Shown: positions 26,327 to 34,725 of the stretch, piece after piece
How the letters are laid out: the number at the start of each line of letters is the position of its first letter
How positions within the stretch are numbered: position 1 is the first letter of the stretch
Assembly (NCBI RefSeq): GCF_004340905.1
Contig: NZ_SLXD01000014.1
Location: 62,001-126,000 of the forward strand
DNA from: Rubrivivax gelatinosus
Lineage (GTDB): Bacteria; Pseudomonadota; Gammaproteobacteria; Burkholderiales; Burkholderiaceae_C
Direction: 5' to 3'
DNA: 64,000 nucleotides
Notes under the pieces: generated by a model
Seen by the model: only the letters and a program-made list of their open reading frames with translations
Databases searched by the model: none
What the model was told of the DNA's origin: nothing
Translations under genes and position numbers: made by a program

Positions 26327-27574
26327 ATGGACTTCGAATACAGCCCCGAGAACCTGGAGATGCAGCGCACGCTGCGCCGCTTCCTCGACGAGGAGGTGCT
26401 GCCACGCAACCGCGACTGGCACCGCATCGCCGACGAAGGCCGCTACCCGACCGAGGTCGTCGAGCCGCTGAAGGCGCGCGCTCGCGAGCTCGGCCTGTGG
26501 AACCTCTTCCTGCCGGGGCTCAAGGCCGACGAGCCCGGCACCGCGCTCAGCAACCTGGAGTACGCGCCGCTGGCCGAGCTGATGGGCCGCATCGGCTGGG
26601 CCTCGGAGGTCTTCAACTGCAACGCGCCGGACACCGGCAACATGGAGCTGCTGCACCTGTTCGCCACGCCGGAGCAGCACGAGCGCTGGCTGAAACCGCT
26701 GCTGGCCGGCGAGATCCGCTCGTGTTTTTCGATGACCGAGCCCGACGTCGCCAGCTCCGACGCCACCAACATCGAGACCACGATCCGCCGCGACGGCGAG
26801 CATTACGTCGTCAACGGCCGCAAGTGGTTCTCCACCGGCGCCGCGCACCCGAACTGCAAGGTCGCCGTCGTGATGGGCGTCACCGACGAGCGCCCCGACG
26901 CCGACCGCCACCGCCGCCACTCGATGATCCTCGTGCCGCTGGACACGCCGGGCGTGCAGGTGGTGCGCAACGTCGCGGTGCTGTCGCACCTCGCGCCCGA
27001 CGGCCATTGCGAGATCGTCTACCGCGACGTGCGCGTGCCGGTCGCCAACCTGCTGGGCGAAGAGGGCAGCGGCTTCGCGCTCGCCCAGGCGCGCCTGGGC
27101 CCGGGGCGTGTGCACCACTGCATGCGCACGATCGGCCAGTGCGAGCTGGCCATCGAGATGATGTGCGAGCGCGCGCTGGAGCGCCGCGCCTTCGGCCGCC
27201 ATCTGGCCGACTTCGCCAACATCCAGGACTGGATCGCGCATTCGCGTGTCGAGGTCGACCAGGCGCGGCTGCTGGTGCTGCGCGCCGCCGCCAAGATGGA
27301 CCGCGCCGGCAACCAGGCGGCGCGCATCGACGTCTCGGCGATCAAGCTCGTCGCCGCGCAGCTGCACCAGCGCGTGCTGGACCGCGCGATCCAGGTCTTC
27401 GGCGCGATGGGCCTGACGCCCGACACGCCGCTGGCGCAGATGTTCAGCTGGGGGCGTGCGATGCGTTTCTTCGACGGCCCCGACGAGGTGCACTGCCGCG
27501 TCGTCGCGCGCGATGAACTGGCCAAGGCCAAGGCACGGCGCGGTTCGACGGCGGCTTATTACCTGATCGGTTGA
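26327..27574 (+). CDS. Acyl-CoA dehydrogenase (long form)
   Basis: FAD-dependent dehydrogenase of 415 aa oxidising acyl-CoA to 2-enoyl-CoA and passing electrons to ETF. It has the N-terminal helical domain, the mid-domain motif CFSMTEPDVASSDATNIET and the terminal FDGPDEVHCRVVARDEL. The conserved GRKWFSTGAAHPNCKV and RRAFGRHLADF regions fit the ACAD10/11-like branch. It is 19 bp after the racemase-like gene, so part of the thiolase operon. Its stop overlaps the first of three repeats controlling the next gene. Confidence 0.87.
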   Translation: MDFEYSPENLEMQRTLRRFLDEEVLPRNRDWHRIADEGRYPTEVVEPLKARARELGLWNLFLPGLKADEPGTALSNLEYAPLAELMGRIGWASEVFNCNAPDTGNMELLHLFATPEQHERWLKPLLAGEIRSCFSMTEPDVASSDATNIETTIRRDGEHYVVNGRKWFSTGAAHPNCKVAVVMGVTDERPDADRHRRHSMILVPLDTPGVQVVRNVAVLSHLAPDGHCEIVYRDVRVPVANLLGEEGSGFALAQARLGPGRVHHCMRTIGQCELAIEMMCERALERRAFGRHLADFANIQDWIAHSRVEVDQARLLVLRAAAKMDRAGNQAARIDVSAIKLVAAQLHQRVLDRAIQVFGAMGLTPDTPLAQMFSWGRAMRFFDGPDEVHCRVVARDELAKAKARRGSTAAYYLIG

Positions 27575-27663
27575 TCGTTTCATAAATCGTTTCACGCGGG
27601 GCCCGTGAAGTGCTCTAATGCCTTGTCGCCAAAAGATTTGATGGCGACGAGGATCGTTTCATC
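27574..27663 (+). promoter_or_regulatory. Promoter with three ATCGTTTCA boxes before the HipA-like gene
   Basis: ATCGTTTCA occurs at 27574-27582, 27586-27594 and 27653-27661. A promoter fits between: -35 TTCACG (27591-27596), 17-bp spacer, -10 TCTAAT (27614-27619). The second box overlaps the -35 and the third lies between the Shine-Dalgarno AGGA (27650-27653) and the GTG start. A hairpin GTCGCC/GGCGAC (27625-27648) occupies the short leader. The layout suggests autorepression by the HTH of the downstream protein. Confidence 0.6.
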
Positions 27664-29037
27664 GTGCTCCCGATCGTCGACTTCCTGCGGCGCCGCGGCC
27701 GGCAAGCGGCCGGCGCGCTCGCCGAACAGCTGGGCATCAGCCGCGCGACGCTGATGCGGGCCGTGCGCGCCGCGGGCGACGAGCTCGTCGTGCGTGGTGC
27801 CGCGCGCCGCACCCAGTACGCCGCGCGCCGGGCGCTGCGCGGGCAGGCGGCGCCGCTGCCGGTCTACCGCGTCGACGCCGAGGGCACGCCGCAGCAGATC
27901 GCCTGGCTGCACCTGACGGCGCCCGACGGCTCGGCACTGGAGATGCTGCAGCCGCTGGGCTGGCCGCTGGACGAGGCCGCCCGCGACGGCTGGTTCGACG
28001 GCCTGCCGTACCCGCTGCAGGACTTGCGGCCGCAAGGCTTCCTCGGCCGCGCCTTCGCGCGCCACCACGCGGCCACGCTGCAGGTGGCCGAGGACCCGGC
28101 GGCCTGGAGCGACGACGACACGCTGCACGCGCTGTCGCTGCTCGGCGAGGACGCACCCGGCGACCTGATCGTCGGCGAAGCGGCCTGCCGGCGCTGGCTG
28201 CAGCGCGTGCGCGCGGTGCGTGCCGGCGAGGCCGAGGCGCCGCTGCGCGAGGCGGCGCTGGCGCAGGCCTATCCCGCGCAGGCCGACGCCGCGATGGCCG
28301 CTGGCCTGCCGGGCTCTTCGGCCGGGGGCGAGTTCCCCAAGTTCACGGCCTGGCGCGACGGCGCAGACGGTCGGCCGCAGGCGGTTCTCGTCAAGTTCAG
28401 CGGCTCGGACGATTCGCCCGGCACACGGCGATGGGCCGACCTGCTGGTCTGCGAACACCTCGCCGGCGGCGTGCTGCCGGCGCTGGGCCTGCCGGCGGCC
28501 GTCTCGCGCATCGTGCAGGCCGGCGGGCGGACCTTCCTGGAAGTCGAACGGTTCGACCGCCACGGCGCGCTGGGCCGCTCGGGGCTGCTGTCCTGGGGCG
28601 CGCTGAACGGCGAGTGTTTCGGCCTCGCGGGGCGCTCCTGGGCCGAGGCCGGGCGGGCGCTGGCGGCGCGCGGCTGGCTGGCCGCGCAGGACGCCGAGGC
28701 GCTGGCACGGCTGTGGCAGTTCGGCCGGCTGCTGGCCAACACCGACATGCACGACGGCAACCTGTCGTTCCGGCCTGGAGAGGGCGCTGTGCCGCTTCGC
28801 ATCGCGCCGGTCTACGACATGCTGCCGATGCTCTACGCGCCGGCCCGCGGCGTGGAACTGCCGCCGCGCGAGTACCGGCCCGAGCTGCCGCTGCCGCAGG
28901 ACGCCGCCGCCTGGCAGGCGGCGGCGCCGGTGGCGCTGGCCTTCTGGCAGCGTGCCGCGGCCGACGAGCGCATCAGCGCCGGGTTCCGCGCCGTCTGCGC
29001 CGAGAACACGCGCCGGCTGGCCGCGCTGCTGGGCTGA
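27664..29037 (+). CDS. HipA-family kinase with N-terminal winged helix, YjjJ type
   Basis: A 457-aa protein joining a DNA-binding helix-turn-helix (residues about 5-45, GRQAAGALAEQLGISRATLMRAVRAAG) to a HipA-like Ser/Thr kinase fold. The ATP-site part is VLVKFSGSDDS, the catalytic loop NTDMHDGNLSF starts at N359 and the metal-binding Asp is in APVYDMLPM. E. coli YjjJ, a HipA homologue reported as a toxin without a dedicated HipB, has the same layout. No hipB gene adjoins it; the fused HTH may take that role. Start is a GTG at 27664 with AGGA 10 bp upstream. It interrupts an acyl-CoA gene cluster. Confidence 0.8.
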   Translation: MLPIVDFLRRRGRQAAGALAEQLGISRATLMRAVRAAGDELVVRGAARRTQYAARRALRGQAAPLPVYRVDAEGTPQQIAWLHLTAPDGSALEMLQPLGWPLDEAARDGWFDGLPYPLQDLRPQGFLGRAFARHHAATLQVAEDPAAWSDDDTLHALSLLGEDAPGDLIVGEAACRRWLQRVRAVRAGEAEAPLREAALAQAYPAQADAAMAAGLPGSSAGGEFPKFTAWRDGADGRPQAVLVKFSGSDDSPGTRRWADLLVCEHLAGGVLPALGLPAAVSRIVQAGGRTFLEVERFDRHGALGRSGLLSWGALNGECFGLAGRSWAEAGRALAARGWLAAQDAEALARLWQFGRLLANTDMHDGNLSFRPGEGAVPLRIAPVYDMLPMLYAPARGVELPPREYRPELPLPQDAAAWQAAAPVALAFWQRAAADERISAGFRAVCAENTRRLAALLG

Positions 29038-29101
29038 ATCCGGATGCCGCGCACGTCAGGCCTGGGCTAGGCTGGCCGTTCGACACCAGACCGGAGACCC
29101 G

Positions 29102-30232
29102 ATGATCCTCGACGACGACCACCGCGCGGTGCAGGACGCGGTGCGCGCCTACGTGCAGGACCGCATCGCGCCGCACGCGGCCGAATGGGACCGCGCCCAC
29201 ACCTTCCCGCGCGAGGCACTGGCCGGGCTCGCCGAACTCGGCTGCTATGGCGTGGCGGTGCCCGCCGAGTACGACGGCGCCGGGCTCGACTACCTGGCGC
29301 TGTCGCTGATCCTGGAGGAGATCGCCGCCGGCTGCGGCGCCACCAGCACCATCGTCAGCGTCAACAACTGCCCCGTCTGCAGCATCCTGATGGCCTGGGG
29401 CGACGAGGCGCAGAAGGCGCAGTGGCTGCGCCCGCTGGCGCGCGGCACGATGCTCGGCGCCTTCTGCCTGACCGAGCCGCAGGTCGGCTCCGAGGCCTCG
29501 GGGCTGAAGACCACGGCGCGCCGCGACGGCGACGACTACGTCATCGACGGCGTCAAGCAGTTCATCACCAGCGGCAAGAACGGCGACGTCGCGATCGTCA
29601 TCGCCGTCACCGACAAGGACGCCGGCAAGAAGGGCTTCAGCGCCTTCCTCGTGCCGACCTCGACGCCGGGCTACGTCGTCGCCCGGCTCGAGGACAAGAT
29701 GGGCCAGCACGCCAGCGACACCGCGCAGATCGTCTTCGAAGGCTGCCGCGTGCCGGCCGCGAACCGCATCGGCGCCGAAGGCGAGGGCCTGAAGGTCGCG
29801 CTGTCGGGGCTGGAAGGCGGGCGCATCGGCATCGCCTCGCAGTGTGTCGGCATGGCGCGTGCGGCGCTGGAGGCGGCCACCGCCTACGCCAAGGAGCGTG
29901 TCGCCTTCGGCAAGCCGATCTTCGAGCACCAGGCGGTGCAGTTCCGCCTCGCCGACGCGGCGACGCAGATCGAGGCCGCGCGCCAGCTCGTGCACCATGC
30001 CGCGGCGCTGAAGGATGCTGGGCTGCCCTGCCTGAAGGAGGCGGCGATGGCCAAGCTCTTCGCCAGCGAGATGGCCGAGCGTGTCTGCAGCACCGCGATC
30101 CAGACCTTCGGCGGCTACGGCTACGTCAACGACTTCCCGGTCGAGCGCCTCTACCGCGACGTGCGCGTCTGCCAGATCTACGAAGGCACGAGCGACGTGC
30201 AGCGCATCCTGATCGGCCGCGCGCTGGCCTGA
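29102..30232 (+). CDS. Short-chain acyl-CoA dehydrogenase
   Basis: FAD acyl-CoA dehydrogenase of 376 aa, the classic length for butyryl/short-branched-chain enzymes. Motifs: AFCLTEPQVGSEASGLKTTA, ITSGKNGDVAIV, KERVAFGKPIFEHQAVQF, IQTFGGYGYVNDFPVERLYRDVRV and the catalytic Glu in CQIYEGTSDVQRILIGRAL. The start is the ATG at 29102, 64 bp after the HipA-like gene. It is a closer match to mainstream SCAD than the dehydrogenase at 26327. Electrons go to ETF, which is not encoded here. Confidence 0.9.
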   Translation: MILDDDHRAVQDAVRAYVQDRIAPHAAEWDRAHTFPREALAGLAELGCYGVAVPAEYDGAGLDYLALSLILEEIAAGCGATSTIVSVNNCPVCSILMAWGDEAQKAQWLRPLARGTMLGAFCLTEPQVGSEASGLKTTARRDGDDYVIDGVKQFITSGKNGDVAIVIAVTDKDAGKKGFSAFLVPTSTPGYVVARLEDKMGQHASDTAQIVFEGCRVPAANRIGAEGEGLKVALSGLEGGRIGIASQCVGMARAALEAATAYAKERVAFGKPIFEHQAVQFRLADAATQIEAARQLVHHAAALKDAGLPCLKEAAMAKLFASEMAERVCSTAIQTFGGYGYVNDFPVERLYRDVRVCQIYEGTSDVQRILIGRALA

Positions 30233-30242
30233 CGGGCGCGCC

Positions 30243-31706
30243 TCAGCGCGGCACGAGGAAGGTCGACTTCTCGCGCCGCGACAGCGCCGGTTCGCCGTCG
30301 TGCGCGGCCTCGCTCAGCACGAAGGTCACCGGCACCGACTGCCCGGCCAGCGGCGCTGCGGCTTCGGCCGGCAGGCGCAGCCGCACGACGACCTGGGCCG
30401 CGCCGGCAGCGTCGACGGCGATGGTCGGCGCGTCGACCACCAGCCCGGCCGGGCCTTCGGCGGTGACGGCCAGCTGCTTCGGGTGCTCGCTGCGGTTGGT
30501 CACCTGCAGCCGGTAGACGTTCTCGATCGCGCCCTCGTCGACCAGGCGCGCCAGCGTGCTGCGGTCCTTCAGCACGTCGAACTGGAAGGGGCTGCGCAGC
30601 GCCAGGCTGGCGGCGAAGGCCAGCGTCAGCGCCGCGAGCAGCGCGCCGTAGATCAGCACCCGCGGGCGCAGCACGCGGCGCAGCGTCTCGCGCCGGCTCC
30701 AGCCGCCGGCCACCGCGTTCTCGGTCGAGTAGCGGATCAGCCCGCGTGGGTAGCCGAGTTTGTCCATCACGCCGTCGCAGGCGTCGATGCAGGCGGCGCA
30801 GCCGATGCACTCGTTCTGCAGGCCGTGGCGGATGTCGATGCCGGTCGGGCAGACCTGCACGCACAGCGTGCAGTCGACGCAGGCGCCCAGGCCCAGCGCG
30901 CCGGCGTCGGCTTTCTTCGAACGTGCGCCGCGCGGTTCGCCGCGGCCGCTGTCGTAGGCGATGACCAGCGAGTCGCGGTCGATCATCGCGCTCTGGAAAC
31001 GCGCGTAGGGGCAGATGTACTTGCACATCTGCTCGCGCAGCAGGCCGGCGTTGCCGTAGGTGAAGGCGCCGTAGAACAGCGCCCAGAAGGCGCTCCAGCC
31101 GCCGATGTCGCCCTGCAGCGTGGCCGGCACGAACTCGCGGATCGGCGTGAACCAGCCGACGAAGGTCAGGCCGGTCAACAGGCTGAACACGGTCCACGCG
31201 GCGATCTTGCCGCTGCGGCGGGCGACCTTGGCGGCGCTCCAGGGGGCACGGTCCAGGCGCATCCGCGCCAGGCGGTCGCCTTCGAACTGGCGCTCGATCC
31301 ACATGAAGATCGAGGTGTAGACCGTCTGCGGGCAGGCGTAGCCGCACCACAGCCGCCCGGCGACCGCGGTGAAGAAGAACAGCGCCAGCGCCGACAGCAC
31401 CAGCAGCGCGGCCAGGAAGATCAGGTCCTGCGGCACGAGCACCAGGTCGAAGAGGTAGAAACGCTGCGCGTCCAGGTCGAACAGCACCGCCTGGCGGCCG
31501 CCGGTCTGCAGCCAGGGCAGGCCGTAGAAGAAGAGCTGGGTCAGCCAGACGAAGACCCAGCGCCAGGTGGCGTAGCGGCCGCTGACGGCGCGCGCGTAGA
31601 TCGGCTGGCGCTTCTGGTAGAGCGAGACGACTTCCGGCGCCCCGGCGGCGGCGGCCACGGGGCGGATCGGGATCACGCGGGCATCGGGCAGCTTGGTCAC
31701 GGGCAC
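30243..31706 (-). CDS. ccoG: Cytochrome c oxidase accessory protein CcoG (RdxA/FixG)
   Basis: Membrane iron-sulfur protein of 487 aa that reduces copper during assembly of cbb3 oxidase. About five membrane helices, with a Cys pair in GRLWCGYACPQTVYTS, a second in CKYICPYARFQ and two 4Fe-4S motifs CVDCTLCVQVCP and CIGCAACIDAC. The C-terminal periplasmic Ig-like domain (FixG_C) begins around residue 370. The ccoNOPQ genes are not in the window. Third gene of a unit headed by an FNR-box-like site, behind the mini-gene and fdxA. Confidence 0.9.
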   Translation of the reverse strand: MPVTKLPDARVIPIRPVAAAAGAPEVVSLYQKRQPIYARAVSGRYATWRWVFVWLTQLFFYGLPWLQTGGRQAVLFDLDAQRFYLFDLVLVPQDLIFLAALLVLSALALFFFTAVAGRLWCGYACPQTVYTSIFMWIERQFEGDRLARMRLDRAPWSAAKVARRSGKIAAWTVFSLLTGLTFVGWFTPIREFVPATLQGDIGGWSAFWALFYGAFTYGNAGLLREQMCKYICPYARFQSAMIDRDSLVIAYDSGRGEPRGARSKKADAGALGLGACVDCTLCVQVCPTGIDIRHGLQNECIGCAACIDACDGVMDKLGYPRGLIRYSTENAVAGGWSRRETLRRVLRPRVLIYGALLAALTLAFAASLALRSPFQFDVLKDRSTLARLVDEGAIENVYRLQVTNRSEHPKQLAVTAEGPAGLVVDAPTIAVDAAGAAQVVVRLRLPAEAAAPLAGQSVPVTFVLSEAAHDGEPALSRREKSTFLVPR

Positions 31707-31751
31707 TCCGGGGTGCCGCCGCGTCGCCGCGCCGGCCGGGGGGAACGGGGA

Positions 31752-31768
31752 GAAGCGCTCAGCGCTTC
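31752..31768 (-). other. Perfect hairpin across the fdxA stop codon
   Basis: GAAGCGCT-C-AGCGCTTC forms an 8-bp palindrome with a one-base centre, overlapping the last codons and stop of fdxA. There is no T-run, so it is more likely an RNA stability or processing hairpin between fdxA and ccoG than a full terminator. Confidence 0.4.
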
Positions 31769-32082
31769 AGCTCGGTGCGCTTGAACTTCACCGGGGCCCA
31801 GGCCTCGGCGTCGGGCAGCGCGGCGTGCGAGCGCGTGATCGCCGGCCAGGCGCGCGCCAGCTCGGCGTTCAGCGCCACGAAGTCCTGCTGGTCGCCGGGC
31901 ACGTCGGCGTCGGCGTAGATCGCCTGCACCGGGCACTCGGGCACGCAGAGCGCGCAGTCGATGCAGTCCTCGGGGTCGATGGCGAGGAAGTTCGGGCCTT
32001 CGCGGAAGGCGTCGGTTGGGCAGACGTCGACGCAGTCGGTGTACTTGCAGCGGATGCAGGCTTCGGTGACGACGAAGGTCAT
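31759..32082 (-). CDS. fdxA: 7Fe ferredoxin FdxA
   Basis: Small electron carrier of 107 aa with one [3Fe-4S] and one [4Fe-4S] cluster, cysteines in CIRCKYTDCVDVCP and CIDCALCVPECP. Length and the C-terminal helical extension match Azotobacter FdI/FdxA. It is followed by ccoG after 52 bp and preceded by the 43-aa mini-gene after 7 bp. It could supply CcoG or other low-potential enzymes with electrons, an inference from position. Confidence 0.9.
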   Translation of the reverse strand: MTFVVTEACIRCKYTDCVDVCPTDAFREGPNFLAIDPEDCIDCALCVPECPVQAIYADADVPGDQQDFVALNAELARAWPAITRSHAALPDAEAWAPVKFKRTELKR

Positions 32083-32089
32083 CGGGCGC

Positions 32090-32221
32090 TCAGCCGCCGC
32101 AGCGGCCTTCCGAGCCGCAGGAGCCGGCGGCCAGCTCGGCCAGGCGGCCGAAGACGAGGGCGTGACGCTCGGCCGGCGCGACGCCGCGCAGGTCCAGGAC
32201 GGAGGGGCAGGGGAAGCTCAT
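32090..32221 (-). CDS. 43-aa protein, N-terminal DUF2249-like with Cys tail
   Basis: The peptide begins MSFPCPSVLDLRGVAPAERH, the first strand and helix typical of DUF2249 proteins (LDVRG-PPPERH), but stops after the helix ALVFGRLAELAAG and ends with SCGSEGRCGG. It is therefore either a shortened DUF2249 member or a separate small Cys protein. Its position, first in the unit with fdxA and ccoG and just behind an FNR-like site, supports real expression. DUF2249 proteins are often found with nitrogen-oxide and low-oxygen genes. Function unknown. Confidence 0.55.
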   Translation of the reverse strand: MSFPCPSVLDLRGVAPAERHALVFGRLAELAAGSCGSEGRCGG

Positions 32222-32252
32222 GGTCGGCACTAAGGTGTATGACGCGAGCATA

Positions 32253-32266
32253 TTAACGCGCGTCAA
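32253..32266 (-). promoter_or_regulatory. FNR/Anr-like box upstream of the fdxA-ccoG unit
   Basis: On the minus strand the site reads TTGACGCGCGTTAA, a near-perfect inverted repeat resembling the TTGAT-N4-ATCAA FNR consensus with GC-biased inner positions. It lies 32 bp before the mini-gene start codon. CcoG is commonly under FNR/Anr control, which makes the site plausible; the exact promoter spacing is not clear. Confidence 0.5.
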
Positions 32267-32310
32267 GTCGCAAAGCAACTTCAGGAATGCACCTTTAGGC
32301 CTTTCGGCGC

Positions 32311-34725
32311 TCAGCCGGGCCGCTGCGTGCCCCAACGCTGCAGCGCCTCCAGCAGCGCGGCGCGCGACACGGGTTTGGCCAGGTGCGCGTCGCAGCCGGC
32401 TTCGCGGCTGTCGCGCACGTCCTCGTCATAGGCGTTGGCCGTGAGCGCCACCACCGGCGTGCGCGGCAGCCCCTGCTCGGCTTCGCGCCGGCGCAGCTCG
32501 CGCGTGGCCGACAGGCCGTCCAGCACCGGCATCTGGACGTCCATGAAGACCAGGTCGTAGTGCTGCGTGCGCAGGCGTTCGAGCGCCTCGCGGCCGTCGT
32601 TGGCGACCTCCAGGCGGCCGACGTGCCCCTCCAGCATGGCGCTGACGATGTAGACGTTGAGTTCGTTGTCCTCGGCCAGCAGCACCTGCTGCAGCTGCGG
32701 CGGCCCAGCCTCGGCGGGCGCCCGCGGTGGCGGCCCGGCGGGCGCGGCATCCGGGATGTCTTGCGCTGCCAGCGGCAGTTCGAGCGTGAAGGTCGAGCCC
32801 AGGCCCGGCTGGCTGCTCAACGAGACCTCGCCGCCCATCTGCCGCGCCATCGCCCGCGTGATCGCCAGGCCCAGCCCGGTGCCGCCGTAGTCGCGCGAGA
32901 TGCGTTCGTCGGCCTGCACGAAGGGCTCGAACACCAGCCGCTGCTGATCGGGCGTGATGCCGATGCCGGTGTCGCTCACCACGAACGCGATGCGTCCGGC
33001 CGCGGTGCGCGAGACGCGCAGAGCGATCTCGCCCCGAGGGGTGAACTTGATCGCGTTGCCGACCAGGTTGGTCAGCGCCTGTTCGATGCGGCGTCGGTCG
33101 CCGATCACGCCGTCCGGCAGGTCATCCGCCAGTTCGACGACGAAACGCAGCCCCTTGTGTTCGGCGCGCGGGCGCAGCAGGCCGTCGACCGAGGCGATCG
33201 ACGCCCGCAGCACGAAGGGCTCCGCCGCCAGCTCCAGGCGCCCCGCCTCGACTTTGCCCAGATCCAGCAGGTCGTCGATCAGCGCGGCCAGCGTCTGCCC
33301 GGCGTGGCGGAAGACCTCGACGTGGCGGCGCTGCTCGGCCGACATCACCGTGCCGGCCATCAGGTCGGCAACGCCGAGCACCGCGTTCAGCGGCGTGCGG
33401 ATCTCGTGGCTGACGGTGGCCAGGAACGCCGACTTGGCGGCGCTGGAACGTGCGGCGACCTCGCGTTCGAGCGCCAGGCGGCGCTCGCACTCGGACTGCT
33501 CGCGCCGCTGCTGCACCAGCAGCGCGACCAGCGCGGCCGCCACTGCCGCCAGCGGGGCTGCCAGCGGCAGGCTCGTCGCGGCCGCGTGCATCACCGCCGC
33601 GGCGGCGGCCAGCAGCGCCAGCACGACCAGCACCGAGCCCGCCAGCAGAACGCGCATTCCCAGGCGCGTCGTCGCGGCCGCCAGCGCCGGCAGCAGCGCC
33701 AGCAGCAGCAGGGCCGCCTGCAGCGCCACGGGCGCGGGCCGCACGAGCTGGCCGTCGCGCAGGGCGGTGTAGGTCTGCGCCGCGATCTCGGTGGCGTCGG
33801 CCTGGCCGGCCACCGTCATCGTGCGCCCGGCCAGCAGCGCGCTGCTGCCGACGAAGACGACGCGGCCGCGCACGGCCTCGGCCAGCTCATGGCCGCGCGG
33901 CAGGGCGTCGGGGCCGGCCGTCGCCAGCATCCAGGCGTCGCGGTAGGACAGGCGCGGCACGCGGCCCGGCGGCCCCAGCAGCGGCTGGACGCGGCCCTGG
34001 GCGTCGACCGGCCAGCGGGAGTCGACCCGGCCGCCTGCGGCGATCAGCGCCGCCAGCGAGATGCCCGGCAGGCGCTGGCTGCCCGCGGCATGCCACAGCG
34101 GCACGTGGCGCAGCACGCCGTCTTCGTCCAGCGGCGTCGTCACGACCCCCAGCCGCAGCGCCGCCGGGTTGTCGGGCTGCACCGAGCCGGCGGGCAGCAG
34201 CAGCTCGCGCCAGCGCTGGGCGGCGGTCTCCGCGTCGATGGCCGGCGATGGCGCCATGGCCTCGATGCCGGCGGCGGCCAGCACGACCGGCGCACCGCCG
34301 GCTCCGATGGCAGCGGCCAGCCGGCGATCGTCGAGCCTGCGGCCGTCGGTGGCCGGGCCGCTCACCGGGCGGCCGTCGACGGTGTCGCGGCGCTCGGCCA
34401 GCAGCAGCTGCAGCACCACGGCGCGTGCGCCGTGCCGGCGCAGGCCGTCGATCAGCAGCGCGTGCGTGTCGCGCGAGTAGGGCCAGGCGCCGTTGCCCTT
34501 GAGTTCCTCGATCGATCGGTCGTCGGCGTCGACGACCAGCACGCCGGCAGGTGCGTCCGAGGGTGTCGCGCTGCGCTGAGCCCAGTCTTCCAGGGGCCGC
34601 GACCACCAGGACTGCAGCGGCGTCAGCGCCACCACCAGGGCGGCGGCCAGGCCTGCGGCGGGGATGCTCCAGCGGCGTGGATCAGGGCTCAGAGCAGCCA
34701 CAACAGCGCCGGCAACAACCACCAC
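32311..34725 (-). CDS. Hybrid histidine kinase with CHASE2 sensor
   Basis: Membrane sensor of 804 aa: N-terminal membrane helix, extracytoplasmic CHASE2 domain (VLVVDADDRSIEELKGNGAWPYSRD), three consecutive membrane helices (about 325-405), HisKA with H440 in SHEIRTPLN, an ATPase domain with NLVGNAIKFTPRG and DTGIGI, and a C-terminal receiver with phospho-acceptor D729 in VFMDVQMPVLDG. The ATG at 34725 lies inside the end of the FecR gene (37-bp overlap), so the two are coupled and probably form one sensing system. No separate output regulator is adjacent; the single-domain regulator at 46305 is a possible partner. Confidence 0.87.
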   Translation of the reverse strand: MVVVAGAVVAALSPDPRRWSIPAAGLAAALVVALTPLQSWWSRPLEDWAQRSATPSDAPAGVLVVDADDRSIEELKGNGAWPYSRDTHALLIDGLRRHGARAVVLQLLLAERRDTVDGRPVSGPATDGRRLDDRRLAAAIGAGGAPVVLAAAGIEAMAPSPAIDAETAAQRWRELLLPAGSVQPDNPAALRLGVVTTPLDEDGVLRHVPLWHAAGSQRLPGISLAALIAAGGRVDSRWPVDAQGRVQPLLGPPGRVPRLSYRDAWMLATAGPDALPRGHELAEAVRGRVVFVGSSALLAGRTMTVAGQADATEIAAQTYTALRDGQLVRPAPVALQAALLLLALLPALAAATTRLGMRVLLAGSVLVVLALLAAAAAVMHAAATSLPLAAPLAAVAAALVALLVQQRREQSECERRLALEREVAARSSAAKSAFLATVSHEIRTPLNAVLGVADLMAGTVMSAEQRRHVEVFRHAGQTLAALIDDLLDLGKVEAGRLELAAEPFVLRASIASVDGLLRPRAEHKGLRFVVELADDLPDGVIGDRRRIEQALTNLVGNAIKFTPRGEIALRVSRTAAGRIAFVVSDTGIGITPDQQRLVFEPFVQADERISRDYGGTGLGLAITRAMARQMGGEVSLSSQPGLGSTFTLELPLAAQDIPDAAPAGPPPRAPAEAGPPQLQQVLLAEDNELNVYIVSAMLEGHVGRLEVANDGREALERLRTQHYDLVFMDVQMPVLDGLSATRELRRREAEQGLPRTPVVALTANAYDEDVRDSREAGCDAHLAKPVSRAALLEALQRWGTQRPG

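Noticed and set aside
31752..31768. Palindrome at the fdxA stop as a terminator
   Set aside because: No T-run follows on the minus strand, and ccoG is probably co-transcribed.
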